DNA of 64,000 nucleotides from Planctomycetaceae bacterium (GCA_020638995.1 JACKHM010000001.1:930001-994000), one strand, 5' to 3'; shown: positions 44,260 through 53,457, numbered from the stretch's first letter. Notes: generated by a model not told the origin, from the letters alone. Numbers and translations: made by a program.

Positions 44260-44910
44260 GTGTCCAGCAGCATTTCGTCAACAAGCAACAGCTCGTTAGA
44301 TGTTGGTGTAGCAGAACTTATCGACGAAGCTCGGACCGACGGGAACGAGCCGCTGGGGCGACTGTTACAGCTATATCGCAACTATTTAACAATTCTCGCC
44401 ACAACTCAAATGAATGCGAGAATGCAAGCCCGCGTGAGCCCTTCGGATCTTGTCCAAGAGGCGATGCTGGCAGCTCATCGAGATTTTGAGCAATTTCGCG
44501 GCCACTCTGAACGTGAGTTCCTCGGATGGTTACGGCAGATTCTCATCAATAGCCTGCATCACGCTATCGCCACCCATGTTACTGCCAAGAAACGGGATGT
44601 TCGCTGTGAAGTGTCCATCGACCAAGTCAATGCTGCCCTCGAGCGTTCGGCCGTTCGCCTGGCAAACTGTCTCGCCGATCCCGGCCCCTCGCCAAGCGCG
44701 GCCGCGCGACATCGGGAACGCAGCGTTGCTCTGGCGGATCAGCTCTCCCGATTGAAGCCGCAGTATCGTGACGTGATCGTGCTCCGCAACCTACAGGGAT
44801 TGTCCTTCGACGAAGTTGCCGAACGAATGGATCGCAAATCCGGGTCAGTGCGAATGCTGTGGCTGCGGGCGATGGAAAAATTCAAGGAAATCTGCGAGCC
44901 GATCGAATAG
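44260..44910 (+). CDS. ECF-type RNA polymerase sigma factor
   Basis: A 216-residue sigma factor of the planctomycete ECF type. The start is GTG at 44260, preceded by AGGTGG. Region 2 is seen in RLLQLYRNYLTILATTQM, SPSDLVQEAMLAAHRDFEQF and FLGWLRQILINSLHHAI; region 4 in LKPQYRDVIVLRNLQGLSF and DEVAERMDRKSGSVRMLWLRAMEKF. It should direct RNA polymerase to a specific regulon. It is followed after two bases by a transmembrane Ser/Thr kinase gene, so the two are certainly co-transcribed and probably functionally coupled. The pair differs from the one at 30-35 kb in sensor type (TPR instead of WD40). Confidence 0.94.
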   Translation: MSSSISSTSNSSLDVGVAELIDEARTDGNEPLGRLLQLYRNYLTILATTQMNARMQARVSPSDLVQEAMLAAHRDFEQFRGHSEREFLGWLRQILINSLHHAIATHVTAKKRDVRCEVSIDQVNAALERSAVRLANCLADPGPSPSAAARHRERSVALADQLSRLKPQYRDVIVLRNLQGLSFDEVAERMDRKSGSVRMLWLRAMEKFKEICEPIE

Positions 44911-44912
44911 TT

Positions 44913-47768
44913 ATGCTGTCCTCCGAATCAATCGACCTAAGTCGCGAACCGCTGGCAGCCAGCTTGCTCAGCAAGGAGCAGAAGGAACGGTTGACGGAAC
45001 TGCTCGACCGCTACCTATCTTCACTTGAAAGTGGCGTACCGATCCAGCCGGAGATGCTGGTTGAAGAGCATCCCGACCTCGCGGAACCGCTGCAAACCTA
45101 TCTCAACAGCCTCAATGAATTGCACTGTGCAGCGGCAGGCTTTGCGGGAGGTGATAGAGGCGACTATCGCGACGAAACCGAATCAGTTGACGACACAAAA
45201 CGCCTGGGTGATTTTATCCTTGGACGTGAGCTCGGCCGAGGAGGAATGGGCATTGTCTACGAAGCCCGACAGATTTCGCTCGATCGCACCGTCGCACTGA
45301 AGGTGCTGCCGTTTGCGGCCGTCCTCGACGCGAAACAGATTGCACGCTTTAAGAGCGAAGCTCAAGCGGCGGCTCAGATCTTGCATCCAAACATCGTCCC
45401 AGTGTTCGCAATCGGTGTAGATCGCGGCGTACACTTTTACGCGATGCAATTCATCGATGGGCAGGCATTGGATCTTGCCATCGCAGAGATGCGCAATCGA
45501 GAAACACATTCGACGGATACTCTAAAACGTAGTTCGTTGTTGAGCTCCCAGAGCGACAACGCACCCGAATACTTCCGCACCGTCGCAAGGCTCGGCGTTC
45601 AAGCGTCGGAAGCACTCCATGCTGCTCACGAATACGGCATCGTTCACCGGGACATAAAACCGTCTAACTTGTTGCTCGACTTTGAAGGCAAACTATGGGT
45701 AACCGACTTCGGCCTGGCGCGTTGCCAGCAAGACGCGACGTTCTCGAAAACAGGCGATGTCGTCGGCACGATGCGGTACATGAGCCCCGAGCAAGCGTCC
45801 GGGTTGTCAGCGCTGATTGATCAGCGTACCGATGTCTATTCGCTGGGCGTGACTCTCTACGAACTCCTCGTCTTAGAGCCCGCGGTGCAAGGTCCTGACG
45901 GTCCAGCGTTGCTGCGAAACATCGACCAAGAGAATCCACGATCGCTGCGAAAGATACAACCCAAACTCCCAGTGGATCTCGAGAATGTAATCCTCAAGGC
46001 CATGGCGCGAGCTCGAGAAGACCGATACACAACCGCCCAGGCATTCGCGGATGACTTGCGCAGATTCCTCAACGGTCAGCCCACGATCGCGAAACCGCCA
46101 ACCATTGCCGAACGAGCTACGAAGTGGGCTCTGCGTCATAAACGAGTTGTCGCCACCGTAGCGACCGTTGCTATGCTGGCGTGCCTCGGTTTTGCAGTGA
46201 GCACGCTGTTGATTGCGAGGGAGAAACGAAACACCGAAAGTAATTTTATTCGAGCCGAGCGTAATTTTCGTGACGCGAGAGAGGCAGTTGATGGACTCGG
46301 TGCTCAGTTTGCTGAACGTCTGGCATCGGTTCCAGGGGCCAGCGTGGTTCGTCGCGAAATGTTGCTTGATACGCTCGCATATTACAAACGATTTGCAGCG
46401 CAATCGGCGGATGATCCCTCGCTTCGAGCTGATCTGGCATTGACTTATAGCAAGATGGGGACGTTAGCAGACGAGATTGGATCAAGCCAAGAGGCCATTA
46501 CCTCTCACGAGCGAGCTATCTCTCTGCTCTCGGAACTGGCGGCTGCCGAGCCGCATTACCAAGATCATCAGCGCCGGCTGGCGCTGGCTCGCAACAACCT
46601 AGCGATGACTCTTAAACGTGCGGGACGAATAGACGAAGCGAAGGACACCTACAACTTGGCGATCGCTCTTCAGCAGCGGATTGCCAATCGATCGTCTGAT
46701 GAACAAGTTTTAGGTGATCTTGCAATATCCCACGCGAACCTTGGGTTGCTGGTCGCAGAAACGGGAGATCGGGAATTGGCTGCGCGCGAGCTGCTTGAAG
46801 CGATCCGCATCCAAGAACGACTCGTCGCAACGGCACCCGAAGATGCTGATCGCCATCGCAATCTGGCCACCACTTTTAACAATCTAAGCACGATCTACGT
46901 TGATTCGGAAATCCAGCAGGCGATTCACAGCTATGAGTCGGCTCTCGAACATCAACGGCTGGCCCTCGCGTTGCAACCTAACAACGCAGAGCACTCGCGC
47001 GACTTGGCGGCCACTTACAACAACCTCGGATCTCTGCAATCACAGCAGCAAGACTACGCGGCGGCGACAAACTCCTACCAGGAGGCGATTCGACTTCAGC
47101 AAGAGTTGCTAACAAAGGATCCCTCGCGCAGGTCTTATCGACAGGATCTTGCAATCAGCTTCAATAACATGGGGTTGATGCAAAGCCGTTTGCACAAGTC
47201 CGTGGATGCTGAAAGAGCATTCGAGCGGTCGGTTGCAATTCACGAGGCAATCGTTCTGGTCCATCCTGACGACATGAACCTGCGAAGTAGTTTTGGGGGC
47301 GTTTACAACAACCTGGGAATCACACTCGAAGAACAAGGCCGGTTCGAGGAAGCAGCCCAGGCTTACAAAAATGCCGTCGAACAACAGCGAGTGGCACATT
47401 TGCGAGCTCCCAGCGTCAGCCGGTATCGCATCTTTCTCAGCAAGCACTACTTCAACTTTGGCCGCGTGTTACGGCAGCTTGGGCAACCCGATCGCGCCGC
47501 TCAGGTCGCAATGTCGCGACGCGAGCTTTGGTCCGGGGATGGCGAGCGACTTTACGGCGTCGCCGAAGAGTTGGCGATCGCCAGCCGCGACTTACTGGTT
47601 GAACCGGGCAAACACGAACTGAACGCAACGCAGGCAGCATCGCTCGCGATCGAGACGCTCCGAAGATCCGTTGACGCGAAGTTCGTGTTGCCCCATAACA
47701 TCGAAACGAACCAGAATTTTTCGGCACTCAAAGACGATCCACGATTTTTACAACTCATTAGCGGTTGA
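44913..47768 (+). CDS. Ser/Thr protein kinase with TPR domain
   Basis: A 951-residue membrane kinase. The ATG at 44913 comes two bases after the sigma stop. The N-terminal helical segment (LTELLDRYLSSLES, EEHPDLAEPLQTYLNSL) is typical of planctomycete kinases. The kinase domain is complete: GRELGRGGMGIVYEA (104-118), Lys130 in VALKVLP, HRDIKPSN (245-252), DFG (265-267), GTMRYMSPEQ. A transmembrane helix (about 412-434) is followed by many TPR motifs (about 450-930; LALARNNLAMTLKRAGRIDEA, YNNLGSLQSQQQDYAAA). The TPR region would bind peptides or proteins, probably on the far side of the membrane. The gene continues 20 bases later into a LEPR-XLL protein gene, a possible target of the same regulation. 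Confidence 0.95.
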   Translation: MLSSESIDLSREPLAASLLSKEQKERLTELLDRYLSSLESGVPIQPEMLVEEHPDLAEPLQTYLNSLNELHCAAAGFAGGDRGDYRDETESVDDTKRLGDFILGRELGRGGMGIVYEARQISLDRTVALKVLPFAAVLDAKQIARFKSEAQAAAQILHPNIVPVFAIGVDRGVHFYAMQFIDGQALDLAIAEMRNRETHSTDTLKRSSLLSSQSDNAPEYFRTVARLGVQASEALHAAHEYGIVHRDIKPSNLLLDFEGKLWVTDFGLARCQQDATFSKTGDVVGTMRYMSPEQASGLSALIDQRTDVYSLGVTLYELLVLEPAVQGPDGPALLRNIDQENPRSLRKIQPKLPVDLENVILKAMARAREDRYTTAQAFADDLRRFLNGQPTIAKPPTIAERATKWALRHKRVVATVATVAMLACLGFAVSTLLIAREKRNTESNFIRAERNFRDAREAVDGLGAQFAERLASVPGASVVRREMLLDTLAYYKRFAAQSADDPSLRADLALTYSKMGTLADEIGSSQEAITSHERAISLLSELAAAEPHYQDHQRRLALARNNLAMTLKRAGRIDEAKDTYNLAIALQQRIANRSSDEQVLGDLAISHANLGLLVAETGDRELAARELLEAIRIQERLVATAPEDADRHRNLATTFNNLSTIYVDSEIQQAIHSYESALEHQRLALALQPNNAEHSRDLAATYNNLGSLQSQQQDYAAATNSYQEAIRLQQELLTKDPSRRSYRQDLAISFNNMGLMQSRLHKSVDAERAFERSVAIHEAIVLVHPDDMNLRSSFGGVYNNLGITLEEQGRFEEAAQAYKNAVEQQRVAHLRAPSVSRYRIFLSKHYFNFGRVLRQLGQPDRAAQVAMSRRELWSGDGERLYGVAEELAIASRDLLVEPGKHELNATQAASLAIETLRRSVDAKFVLPHNIETNQNFSALKDDPRFLQLISG

Positions 47769-47788
47769 TTCACGAAAAAGAAGACACC

Positions 47789-49393
47789 ATGAAAAAGTCT
47801 CCCCGACGCAAGCGAAAGCACCTCTCGACGCGAGTCACCTCGCTGGCCGTGGAAACGCTCGAACCGAGGGTGGTTCTGTCGGCTTCTGGACTGGCTGTCG
47901 ACCAGATCCAGGATCGTTTCGAGTTGCGAGCCGACCGTTCGGAATTTGAAATGTATCGACCAGCCCGAAGTAACGATGACATCGAAAGCTTCGATAAGCA
48001 GCGGCCAGCTCGACTCGGACAACGTCTACAACCGCCACTCGGTTTTGATTTCAACTTACGCATGTCCGGACATGACGAGTCAGAGATTCGTGATCGACGT
48101 GACAGTTTCTTCAAGACGAACCACGACGACCGACGAACATCAAGTGATCGACCGACACCACCCGTGGACCGTTCTGGCCAGCCTGAAGGTGAGTCCAGTC
48201 TGTCAACCTTCGCGTACGCACCCGTTGGAACGTCGACTCAGAGCGGCTACGAACTTGCATCCACCACTTATGCCGAACCTACATCCGCAAGCTTGAGCGT
48301 AGTTCTAGTTGTGGTTCCGCTGGTGCGTTCAAGCTTCGCGGGTTCAGGCAATCAGCTCAGCGGTGTCGATTCTGCAACGCTCCCGATTGCCTCAACTAGC
48401 ACAAGCGTCAGTCGGATGCCAACGACGGGCCTTGTAGATAGCTCGGAGATACCTCGCTTCGACGTGACGCCTCCGAATCGCGAATCGATATCGGCGCGAA
48501 CCGTTGATGTCTCGGCAGCGGAAGCCGCAACAAACTCGACGACGTTTGTGTCGATCTCCAACAACGACCTAGCAGAATGGCATATCGACGGCGATTTGAG
48601 GTTCAGCAACTCTGTTGCCTTTGGACAAGCTCAGGAACAGAATTGGCAGGCGACTAGTGCGAAACGATCCGGTGACTCAGCTTTCAAAAGCGTGACCGAA
48701 CGGATCAACGAACTGACCGAGGAAGCCCTCTCGACAAGGACAAGCGAAGGCGGCTTTATTGAGCTAAGTCGCAACGAGGAGAGTGATTCAGAGCAAGGAC
48801 TGGAGATCGAGGATATCAACGAGAGAATTGCCGGCGCCAAGGACGCCTCCAATGATACTGCCCGCGACACATTCTGGTTCGACTTTCGCGACACACGGAT
48901 CGACCTGCTGCTCGATCTAGCGGAATTTCAAGAGTTAGCGGAATCGCAAATCGCGGACCCGGGAACAAGCGGAGGCGAGGAAGCTTGGTTGGCTGAGGAA
49001 GGCGGCATGATTGTGCTGACCAATGCTCAGTTCATTGAAGATGCCGTCGAAGTGACTGATCCAAGCGGAAGTAATTTGGCCGCTTATGTCAACGCAACTT
49101 CGACCGAGATCGATATACCAATGGATGCGAGGATCGGCATGTTCCAGGCTGTCGATGTGGCAACAACGCTGAGCGAGCAACCCGGAACTGAGCCGGTCGG
49201 CGGCGGCGAGGGTGAGCCGACCGCGCAGGCTGACGATTCGGCTCCGCCGACCGAGCAAGCGGCTCACGCAGAAACCACCCCGCCGATTTCTTCGCAAGCG
49301 GCCTCGATGCCCTTGCTGGCAGCCATCGCGACATTCTTTGCTGGACGTCGCAAGAGCCGGGAGAAAAACGCAAATTGTCGATGCGAGGTGTGA
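47789..49393 (+). CDS. LEPR-XLL protein with C-terminal membrane-anchor-like tail
   Basis: A 534-residue protein of unknown function. A very basic N-terminus (MKKSPRRKRKHLSTR) is followed by VETLEPRVVLSASG, the best LEPR-XLL match in the window. The body is acidic, Ser/Thr-rich and of low complexity, with no recognised domain. The end has a short hydrophobic stretch (ASMPLLAAIATFFAG) followed by RRKSREK, a layout like a C-terminal sorting or anchoring signal. It is 20 bases downstream of the TPR kinase and surely in the same operon, which suggests the sigma-kinase pair controls or senses this surface protein; that is inference. Confidence 0.75.
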   Translation: MKKSPRRKRKHLSTRVTSLAVETLEPRVVLSASGLAVDQIQDRFELRADRSEFEMYRPARSNDDIESFDKQRPARLGQRLQPPLGFDFNLRMSGHDESEIRDRRDSFFKTNHDDRRTSSDRPTPPVDRSGQPEGESSLSTFAYAPVGTSTQSGYELASTTYAEPTSASLSVVLVVVPLVRSSFAGSGNQLSGVDSATLPIASTSTSVSRMPTTGLVDSSEIPRFDVTPPNRESISARTVDVSAAEAATNSTTFVSISNNDLAEWHIDGDLRFSNSVAFGQAQEQNWQATSAKRSGDSAFKSVTERINELTEEALSTRTSEGGFIELSRNEESDSEQGLEIEDINERIAGAKDASNDTARDTFWFDFRDTRIDLLLDLAEFQELAESQIADPGTSGGEEAWLAEEGGMIVLTNAQFIEDAVEVTDPSGSNLAAYVNATSTEIDIPMDARIGMFQAVDVATTLSEQPGTEPVGGGEGEPTAQADDSAPPTEQAAHAETTPPISSQAASMPLLAAIATFFAGRRKSREKNANCRCEV

Positions 49394-49491
49394 CATCGCG
49401 CCGCAAACTTGGTCCTATCAAGTTGTCGCAACTCGACTGCGGCCCACGCAGGGGAGGCGAGTTGCTCTACAACGGAGAAGGAGTAACGGAA

Positions 49492-49902
49492 ATGCGCAAC
49501 ACAACCGCTCTCACAATGGTGATCATGGCAACTCTATTCACTCTGCCGGATGCATTTGGCCAATGTCAGCGCGGTGGCGGAGGCGGGCAATCGCAGCAAG
49601 CGACGATGCCCTTTCAATCAGGCGGAATTACTCAAAGCGGGTTTAATCCAGTACTCGCGATGCAGCAAGCGGCCATGCAGCAAGCCTTAATGCAGCAGCA
49701 ATTGGCAGCCCGGCAAATGCGAATGCAACAAATTGCGATGCGTTTGCAAGCTCGCCAAGCTCAACTCGCACGACGCCGTTCGACGGCTGAACAACGGCGT
49801 GCGGAAGTGCTCGCACACCGCGAAGAAGTGCGCGCCGCGAACTTGGCGACCCTGAAACCGACCGAAGTACAAGAGACGCTCGTTGCACTGAAGAGTGAAT
49901 AG
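49492..49902 (+). CDS. Small exported Gln/Met-rich protein
   Basis: A 136-residue protein. The ATG at 49492 follows GGAGAAGGAG and begins a signal peptide (LTMVIMATLFTLPDAFGQC). A Gly/Gln-rich region leads to a striking stretch with repeated MQQA and MQQQ units (residues 55-90), then Arg-rich helical sequence (LARRRSTAEQRRAEVLAHRE). It is strongly basic and predicted to be one long helix or coiled coil. No homologous family is recognised. It lies 98 bases after the LEPR-XLL gene on the same strand and may be the last gene of the sigma-kinase operon. Confidence 0.7.
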   Translation: MRNTTALTMVIMATLFTLPDAFGQCQRGGGGGQSQQATMPFQSGGITQSGFNPVLAMQQAAMQQALMQQQLAARQMRMQQIAMRLQARQAQLARRRSTAEQRRAEVLAHREEVRAANLATLKPTEVQETLVALKSE

Positions 49903-50024
49903 ACTGGAGGTCTCTCGGGTCGCAAAGCTCAGTTCGCTAAAGCCGTCCGCTTGCGTGGGCTGAGCCACTGCCTTTAAGATGTTGTGAGGCCACTTTCACC
50001 TCTCACATCTTGAGGATACGCCGC

Positions 50025-51026
50025 ATGGCATGCGACTGTCGTCTGCATTTGGTACTGCGGATTTCGCTGCTGAGTTTTTGTTTAGCCGGCTCGTCTGAAG
50101 CGCAGGATCCATTGCCGTCATGGAACGAAGGGGCGACGAAAGATGCCCTGCTGGACTTTGTTGGTTGCGCGGCGAAGGACGGTTGCAGCAAATACATTCC
50201 GCCAGCCGAACGGGTCGCTGTCTTTGACAACGACGGGACGCTGTGGGCTGAAAAACCAATCTACTTCCAATTGTTGTTCGCTATTGATCGCGTGAGGCAA
50301 CTCGCCGCAGACCATCCCGAGTGGCAAGAGCAGCAACCGTTCAAGGCCGCCATCGAAGGCGATCAAAAGACGCTCGCCGCGTCGGGCCTCGAAGGAATTC
50401 TCAAGCTGGTGATGGCGACGCACGCAGGTATGACGACGGACGAGTTTGCTGCGACGGTTCGCAGCTGGTTGAAAGAAGCTAAGCACCCGCGTTTCGGTCG
50501 ACCGTACAGCGAACTAACGTATCAGCCGATGCTCGAACTGCTCAAGTATCTCCGAGCGAATGGATTCAAGACTTACATCGTCTCGGGCGGCGGAATCGAT
50601 TTTCTGAGAGTCTTCGCGGAAGAGATTTACGGCATTCCTCCTGAACAAGTCGTCGGGAGTAGCATAAAGACGAAGTTCGAGGTGCGTGATAACAAGCCAA
50701 CCGTCGTGCGTCTGCCGGAGCTCGATTTCATCGATGACAAGGAAGGAAAGCCTGTTGCGATCGATCGGTTTATTGGGCGGCGACCGGTAGCGGCGTTTGG
50801 CAACTCGGACGGCGACTTGCAAATGCTGCAATGGACAGCGGCGGGCGACGGGCCAAGACTCTGCATGATCATCCATCACACCGATGCGAAGCGAGAGTGG
50901 GCCTACGACCGCGACTCTCATGTCGGGCAATTAACTCGGGCGTTAGATGAAGCCAAACACCAAGGTTGGTTCGTCGTCGACATGAAAAGTGATTGGAACA
51001 GTGTATTCGCCTTCGAGCGACCCTAG
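50025..51026 (+). CDS. Secreted HAD-superfamily phosphatase
   Basis: A 333-residue protein. The ATG at 50025 follows GAGG at nine bases and starts a signal peptide ending near GSSEAQD. HAD motif I is AVFDNDGTLW (nucleophile Asp68, acid/base Asp70), motif II is VSGGGIDFL near residue 190, the basic residue would lie around IDRFIGRRP, and motif IV is FGNSDGDLQML near 265. The long cap between motifs I and II (about 100 residues) makes it a C1-capped enzyme, like phosphoserine-phosphatase relatives. It should hydrolyse phosphomonoesters in the periplasm; the substrate is unknown. It begins a same-strand run with the SnoaL-like and Gly-rich genes. Confidence 0.9.
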   Translation: MACDCRLHLVLRISLLSFCLAGSSEAQDPLPSWNEGATKDALLDFVGCAAKDGCSKYIPPAERVAVFDNDGTLWAEKPIYFQLLFAIDRVRQLAADHPEWQEQQPFKAAIEGDQKTLAASGLEGILKLVMATHAGMTTDEFAATVRSWLKEAKHPRFGRPYSELTYQPMLELLKYLRANGFKTYIVSGGGIDFLRVFAEEIYGIPPEQVVGSSIKTKFEVRDNKPTVVRLPELDFIDDKEGKPVAIDRFIGRRPVAAFGNSDGDLQMLQWTAAGDGPRLCMIIHHTDAKREWAYDRDSHVGQLTRALDEAKHQGWFVVDMKSDWNSVFAFERP

Positions 51027-51056
51027 CGACTTATAACTGATAAAATGAGGTCCGGC

Positions 51057-51959
51057 ATGAAACAACTTCAATGGATGGTGGCACTCCTTGCGATCACTGC
51101 ACCGACCGTTTTTGGAGCTGATGCAAAGGAAGCTGATAACCAACTCAGCGAAGCGGAGACCGCCATCCGCGCGGCGATCGAGTCCTATGTCGCAGCATTC
51201 AACAAGGGCGACGCTAAAGCTGTGGCGTCTCACTGGAGTGAGCAGGGAGAGTTCGTCACGCCCGCGGGCCAAGAACTTCGCGGTCGAAAGCAACTCGAAG
51301 AAAGCTTCACCGCCTACTTTGCCGAAACCAAGGACGCCAAGATCGAACTATTCGACACCTCGATCAGAGTTGCCTCGCCGAACGTCGCACTCGAAAACGG
51401 CACGGCCCGCGTGGTCTCGCCGGACGCCGAGCCTAGCGTTACCGTCTACAAGGCAATCCATGTCAAGACAGCCGAAGGATGGAAGATCGATAGTGTCCGC
51501 GAAGAGGAGCCAGCATCGCCGCCACCGTCACATTACGAGCAACTCAAAGAGTTGGAATGGATGATTGGCGAATGGGTTGACGCGGACGAAAATGCGACAA
51601 TCGCAACTTCCTGTCGCTGGTCGACCAATAACAACTTCCTGATTCGCACTTTCCGCGTCCAAGTCGAAGATCGCATCGACTTCGAAGGCACACAAATCAT
51701 CGGTTGGGACCCGTCAGCTCAGACAATACGATCTTGGCTCTTCGACTCGGATGGCGGCTTCGGCGCGGGACGATGGTCCGGTGGTGAAGGGCGGTGGACC
51801 GTGCAGTCATTGAACGTGTTGCCCGACGGACGTCGCGCTTCAGCGACCGCGATCCACGAACTCGTTGACGAAAATACGGTGCGTTTCCAAACGATCGGCC
51901 GTCAAGTCGATGGCGAGTTGCTGCCGAACATCGGTCCAGTTACCGTCGTTCGTCAATAG
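51057..51959 (+). CDS. Secreted SnoaL-like (NTF2-fold) protein
   Basis: A 300-residue protein. Two ATGs (51045, 51057) are possible; the second is chosen because GAGG lies six bases before it and the signal peptide (MKQLQWMVALLAITAPTVFG) starts there. Residues 35-145 form an NTF2/SnoaL-like fold of the SgcJ/EcaC type (AIRAAIESYVAAFNKGDAKAV, YKAIHVKTAEGWKIDSVREE). The second half (LKELEWMIGEWVD, RCWS-like core, IIGWDPSAQTIRSWLFDSDGG) resembles DUF1579-type beta-barrels. No catalytic residues are conserved clearly enough to propose a reaction. It starts 30 bases after the phosphatase stop, so the two are likely one operon. Confidence 0.82.
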   Translation: MKQLQWMVALLAITAPTVFGADAKEADNQLSEAETAIRAAIESYVAAFNKGDAKAVASHWSEQGEFVTPAGQELRGRKQLEESFTAYFAETKDAKIELFDTSIRVASPNVALENGTARVVSPDAEPSVTVYKAIHVKTAEGWKIDSVREEEPASPPPSHYEQLKELEWMIGEWVDADENATIATSCRWSTNNNFLIRTFRVQVEDRIDFEGTQIIGWDPSAQTIRSWLFDSDGGFGAGRWSGGEGRWTVQSLNVLPDGRRASATAIHELVDENTVRFQTIGRQVDGELLPNIGPVTVVRQ

Positions 51960-52025
51960 CCGGCACCATCGATCAAGGTTGCGTCGCGGACTAGTTGAAT
52001 TCACGCTCTACGGAGATATCGATAC

Positions 52026-53396
52026 ATGAAACGATTCATTTCAATCGCGCTGCTCGCAGTGGTTAGCCTGCTGTTCACGTCCGATGAAGTTTGGTCTCGC
52101 GGCGGTCGAGGGGGTGGAGGCGGTTTTAGCGGCGGAGGTCGCGGCGGATTCAGCGGAGGCGGTGGAATTGGTGGAGGAGGCGGGTTCTCCGGAGGATCCC
52201 GAACCCCTTCGATGAGTCGACCCTCGGGTGGCAGCTCGATCAGCCGCCCGTCCATTGGACAGCAACCATCATTCGGTGGTGGCGGAAGCACGTTTAACCG
52301 GCCTAGCGGCTCGCAACCCACAACCCGACCAAACTTTGGCGGCTCGAGCCCCACACTTCCATCGACGCGACCGAGTACTCCGGTCGCGCGTCCAGGCACT
52401 GGTGGTAGTCGCCCCGACTTCAGCGGAAATCGACCGGACTTTGGAAATCGACCAGGACAACTTCCATCAGGGCCCAGCTACACTCGCCCTTCCCAAGGCC
52501 AGCTAAAGGACTTCCTTGACTTGCCAGGCGGTCCGAGCAATCGTCCATCGACTTTGCCGGGCGTTGCAACACGACCGGGCATCGGGGATCGGCCCAACAT
52601 CGGCGACCGGCCCAACATCGGGGATCGGCCCAACATCGGGGATCGGCCAAGTCTCGGTGATCGCCCAAACGTCGGCAATGGAAACAATGTCACGATCAAC
52701 CGCCAAAACAACATCAACTCGATGCGGAATCATTGGAACAATGTCGGCAACCGACCCTTTGATCAGAACTGGTGGGGGCGTCACCCGGCGAACGGAGCGT
52801 ACTGGCACTGGCACGCAAATTGGGGCGGCTATGGTCGTTATTGGTGTTGGCGACCTTGCACTTGGGTCGCGATCGGTTCTTGGTTTCCCTGGAGTTGGTC
52901 GCAGCCGATCAACTATGACTACGGAAACACCGTGGTGTATCGTGACAATTACGTCTATGTCGACAACCAACAAGTTGCGAGTAGCGAAAACTACTACGAG
53001 CAAGCCGATACCATCGCTCAAAGCGTGCCCGCGCAAGTTGACGAGGATAATGTTGAATGGATGCCGCTCGGAGTCTTCGCAGTTTCCGAGGAGAATGCGA
53101 CCGATAGCGGAATGTTGCTACAACTTGCCGTCAGCAAGGAGGGGATCATCGCCGGCACCTACTACAATGACGTAACCGGGAGCAGCCGACCTGTCGAAGG
53201 CACCGTCGATCAAAAGACGCAACGCGCCGCTTGGAAATTTGCGGATGGCAAGAACCCGGAACTCGTGATGGAGACCGGTATCTACAACCTCACCGAGGAC
53301 CAAGCGACGGCGTTATTCCACTTCGGTCCGGACAGAACGCAAACTTGGCTCCTCGTTCGACTACCCGAGCCAAAGGAAGACTCCGGAAACAATTAA
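52026..53396 (+). CDS. Secreted Gly-rich protein with repeat region
   Basis: A 456-residue protein. GGAG precedes the ATG and a signal peptide follows (MKRFISIALLAVVSLLFTSDEVWS). Residues 25-65 are nearly pure Gly/Ser/Arg, residues 65-180 Pro/Ser/Arg/Gly-rich, and residues 186-215 carry tandem IGDRPN repeats. A Trp/Tyr-rich segment (WGRHPANGAYWHWHANWGG, about 250-300) is followed by a compact beta-rich C-terminal domain (about 340-450; VEWMPLGVFAVSEENATDSG, AALFHFGPDRTQTWLLVRLP). Similar proteins occur across planctomycetes; none has a known role. The layout suggests a cell-surface or envelope component. It follows the SnoaL-like gene after 66 bases. Confidence 0.8.
   Translation: MKRFISIALLAVVSLLFTSDEVWSRGGRGGGGGFSGGGRGGFSGGGGIGGGGGFSGGSRTPSMSRPSGGSSISRPSIGQQPSFGGGGSTFNRPSGSQPTTRPNFGGSSPTLPSTRPSTPVARPGTGGSRPDFSGNRPDFGNRPGQLPSGPSYTRPSQGQLKDFLDLPGGPSNRPSTLPGVATRPGIGDRPNIGDRPNIGDRPNIGDRPSLGDRPNVGNGNNVTINRQNNINSMRNHWNNVGNRPFDQNWWGRHPANGAYWHWHANWGGYGRYWCWRPCTWVAIGSWFPWSWSQPINYDYGNTVVYRDNYVYVDNQQVASSENYYEQADTIAQSVPAQVDEDNVEWMPLGVFAVSEENATDSGMLLQLAVSKEGIIAGTYYNDVTGSSRPVEGTVDQKTQRAAWKFADGKNPELVMETGIYNLTEDQATALFHFGPDRTQTWLLVRLPEPKEDSGNN
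52581..52670 (+). repeat. Five tandem 18-base units coding IGDRPN
   Basis: The units start at 52581, 52599, 52617, 52635 and 52653. The first and third are identical; the last two have diverged (ending SLGDRPNV in protein). They lie in the Gly-rich gene, in frame. Confidence 0.9.
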
Positions 53397-53406
53397 TCGT
53401 CAGTAA

Positions 53407-53449
53407 CTGTGGCGAGCGGACGTGTTATCGCATTCCCCGCTCGCCACAG
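53407..53449. terminator. Stem-loop between convergent genes
   Basis: A perfect 13-base arm pair (CTGTGGCGAGCGG and its complement at 53437-53449) encloses a 17-base loop. It lies between the Gly-rich gene and the GH88 gene, which converge. No T-run follows on either strand, so it may terminate both transcripts weakly or protect mRNA ends. Confidence 0.5.
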
Positions 53450-53457
53450 CGCGACCG

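Noticed and set aside
52581..52670. Short regular repeats as a CRISPR array
   Set aside because: The units are contiguous, have no spacers and are in frame within a Gly-rich protein.
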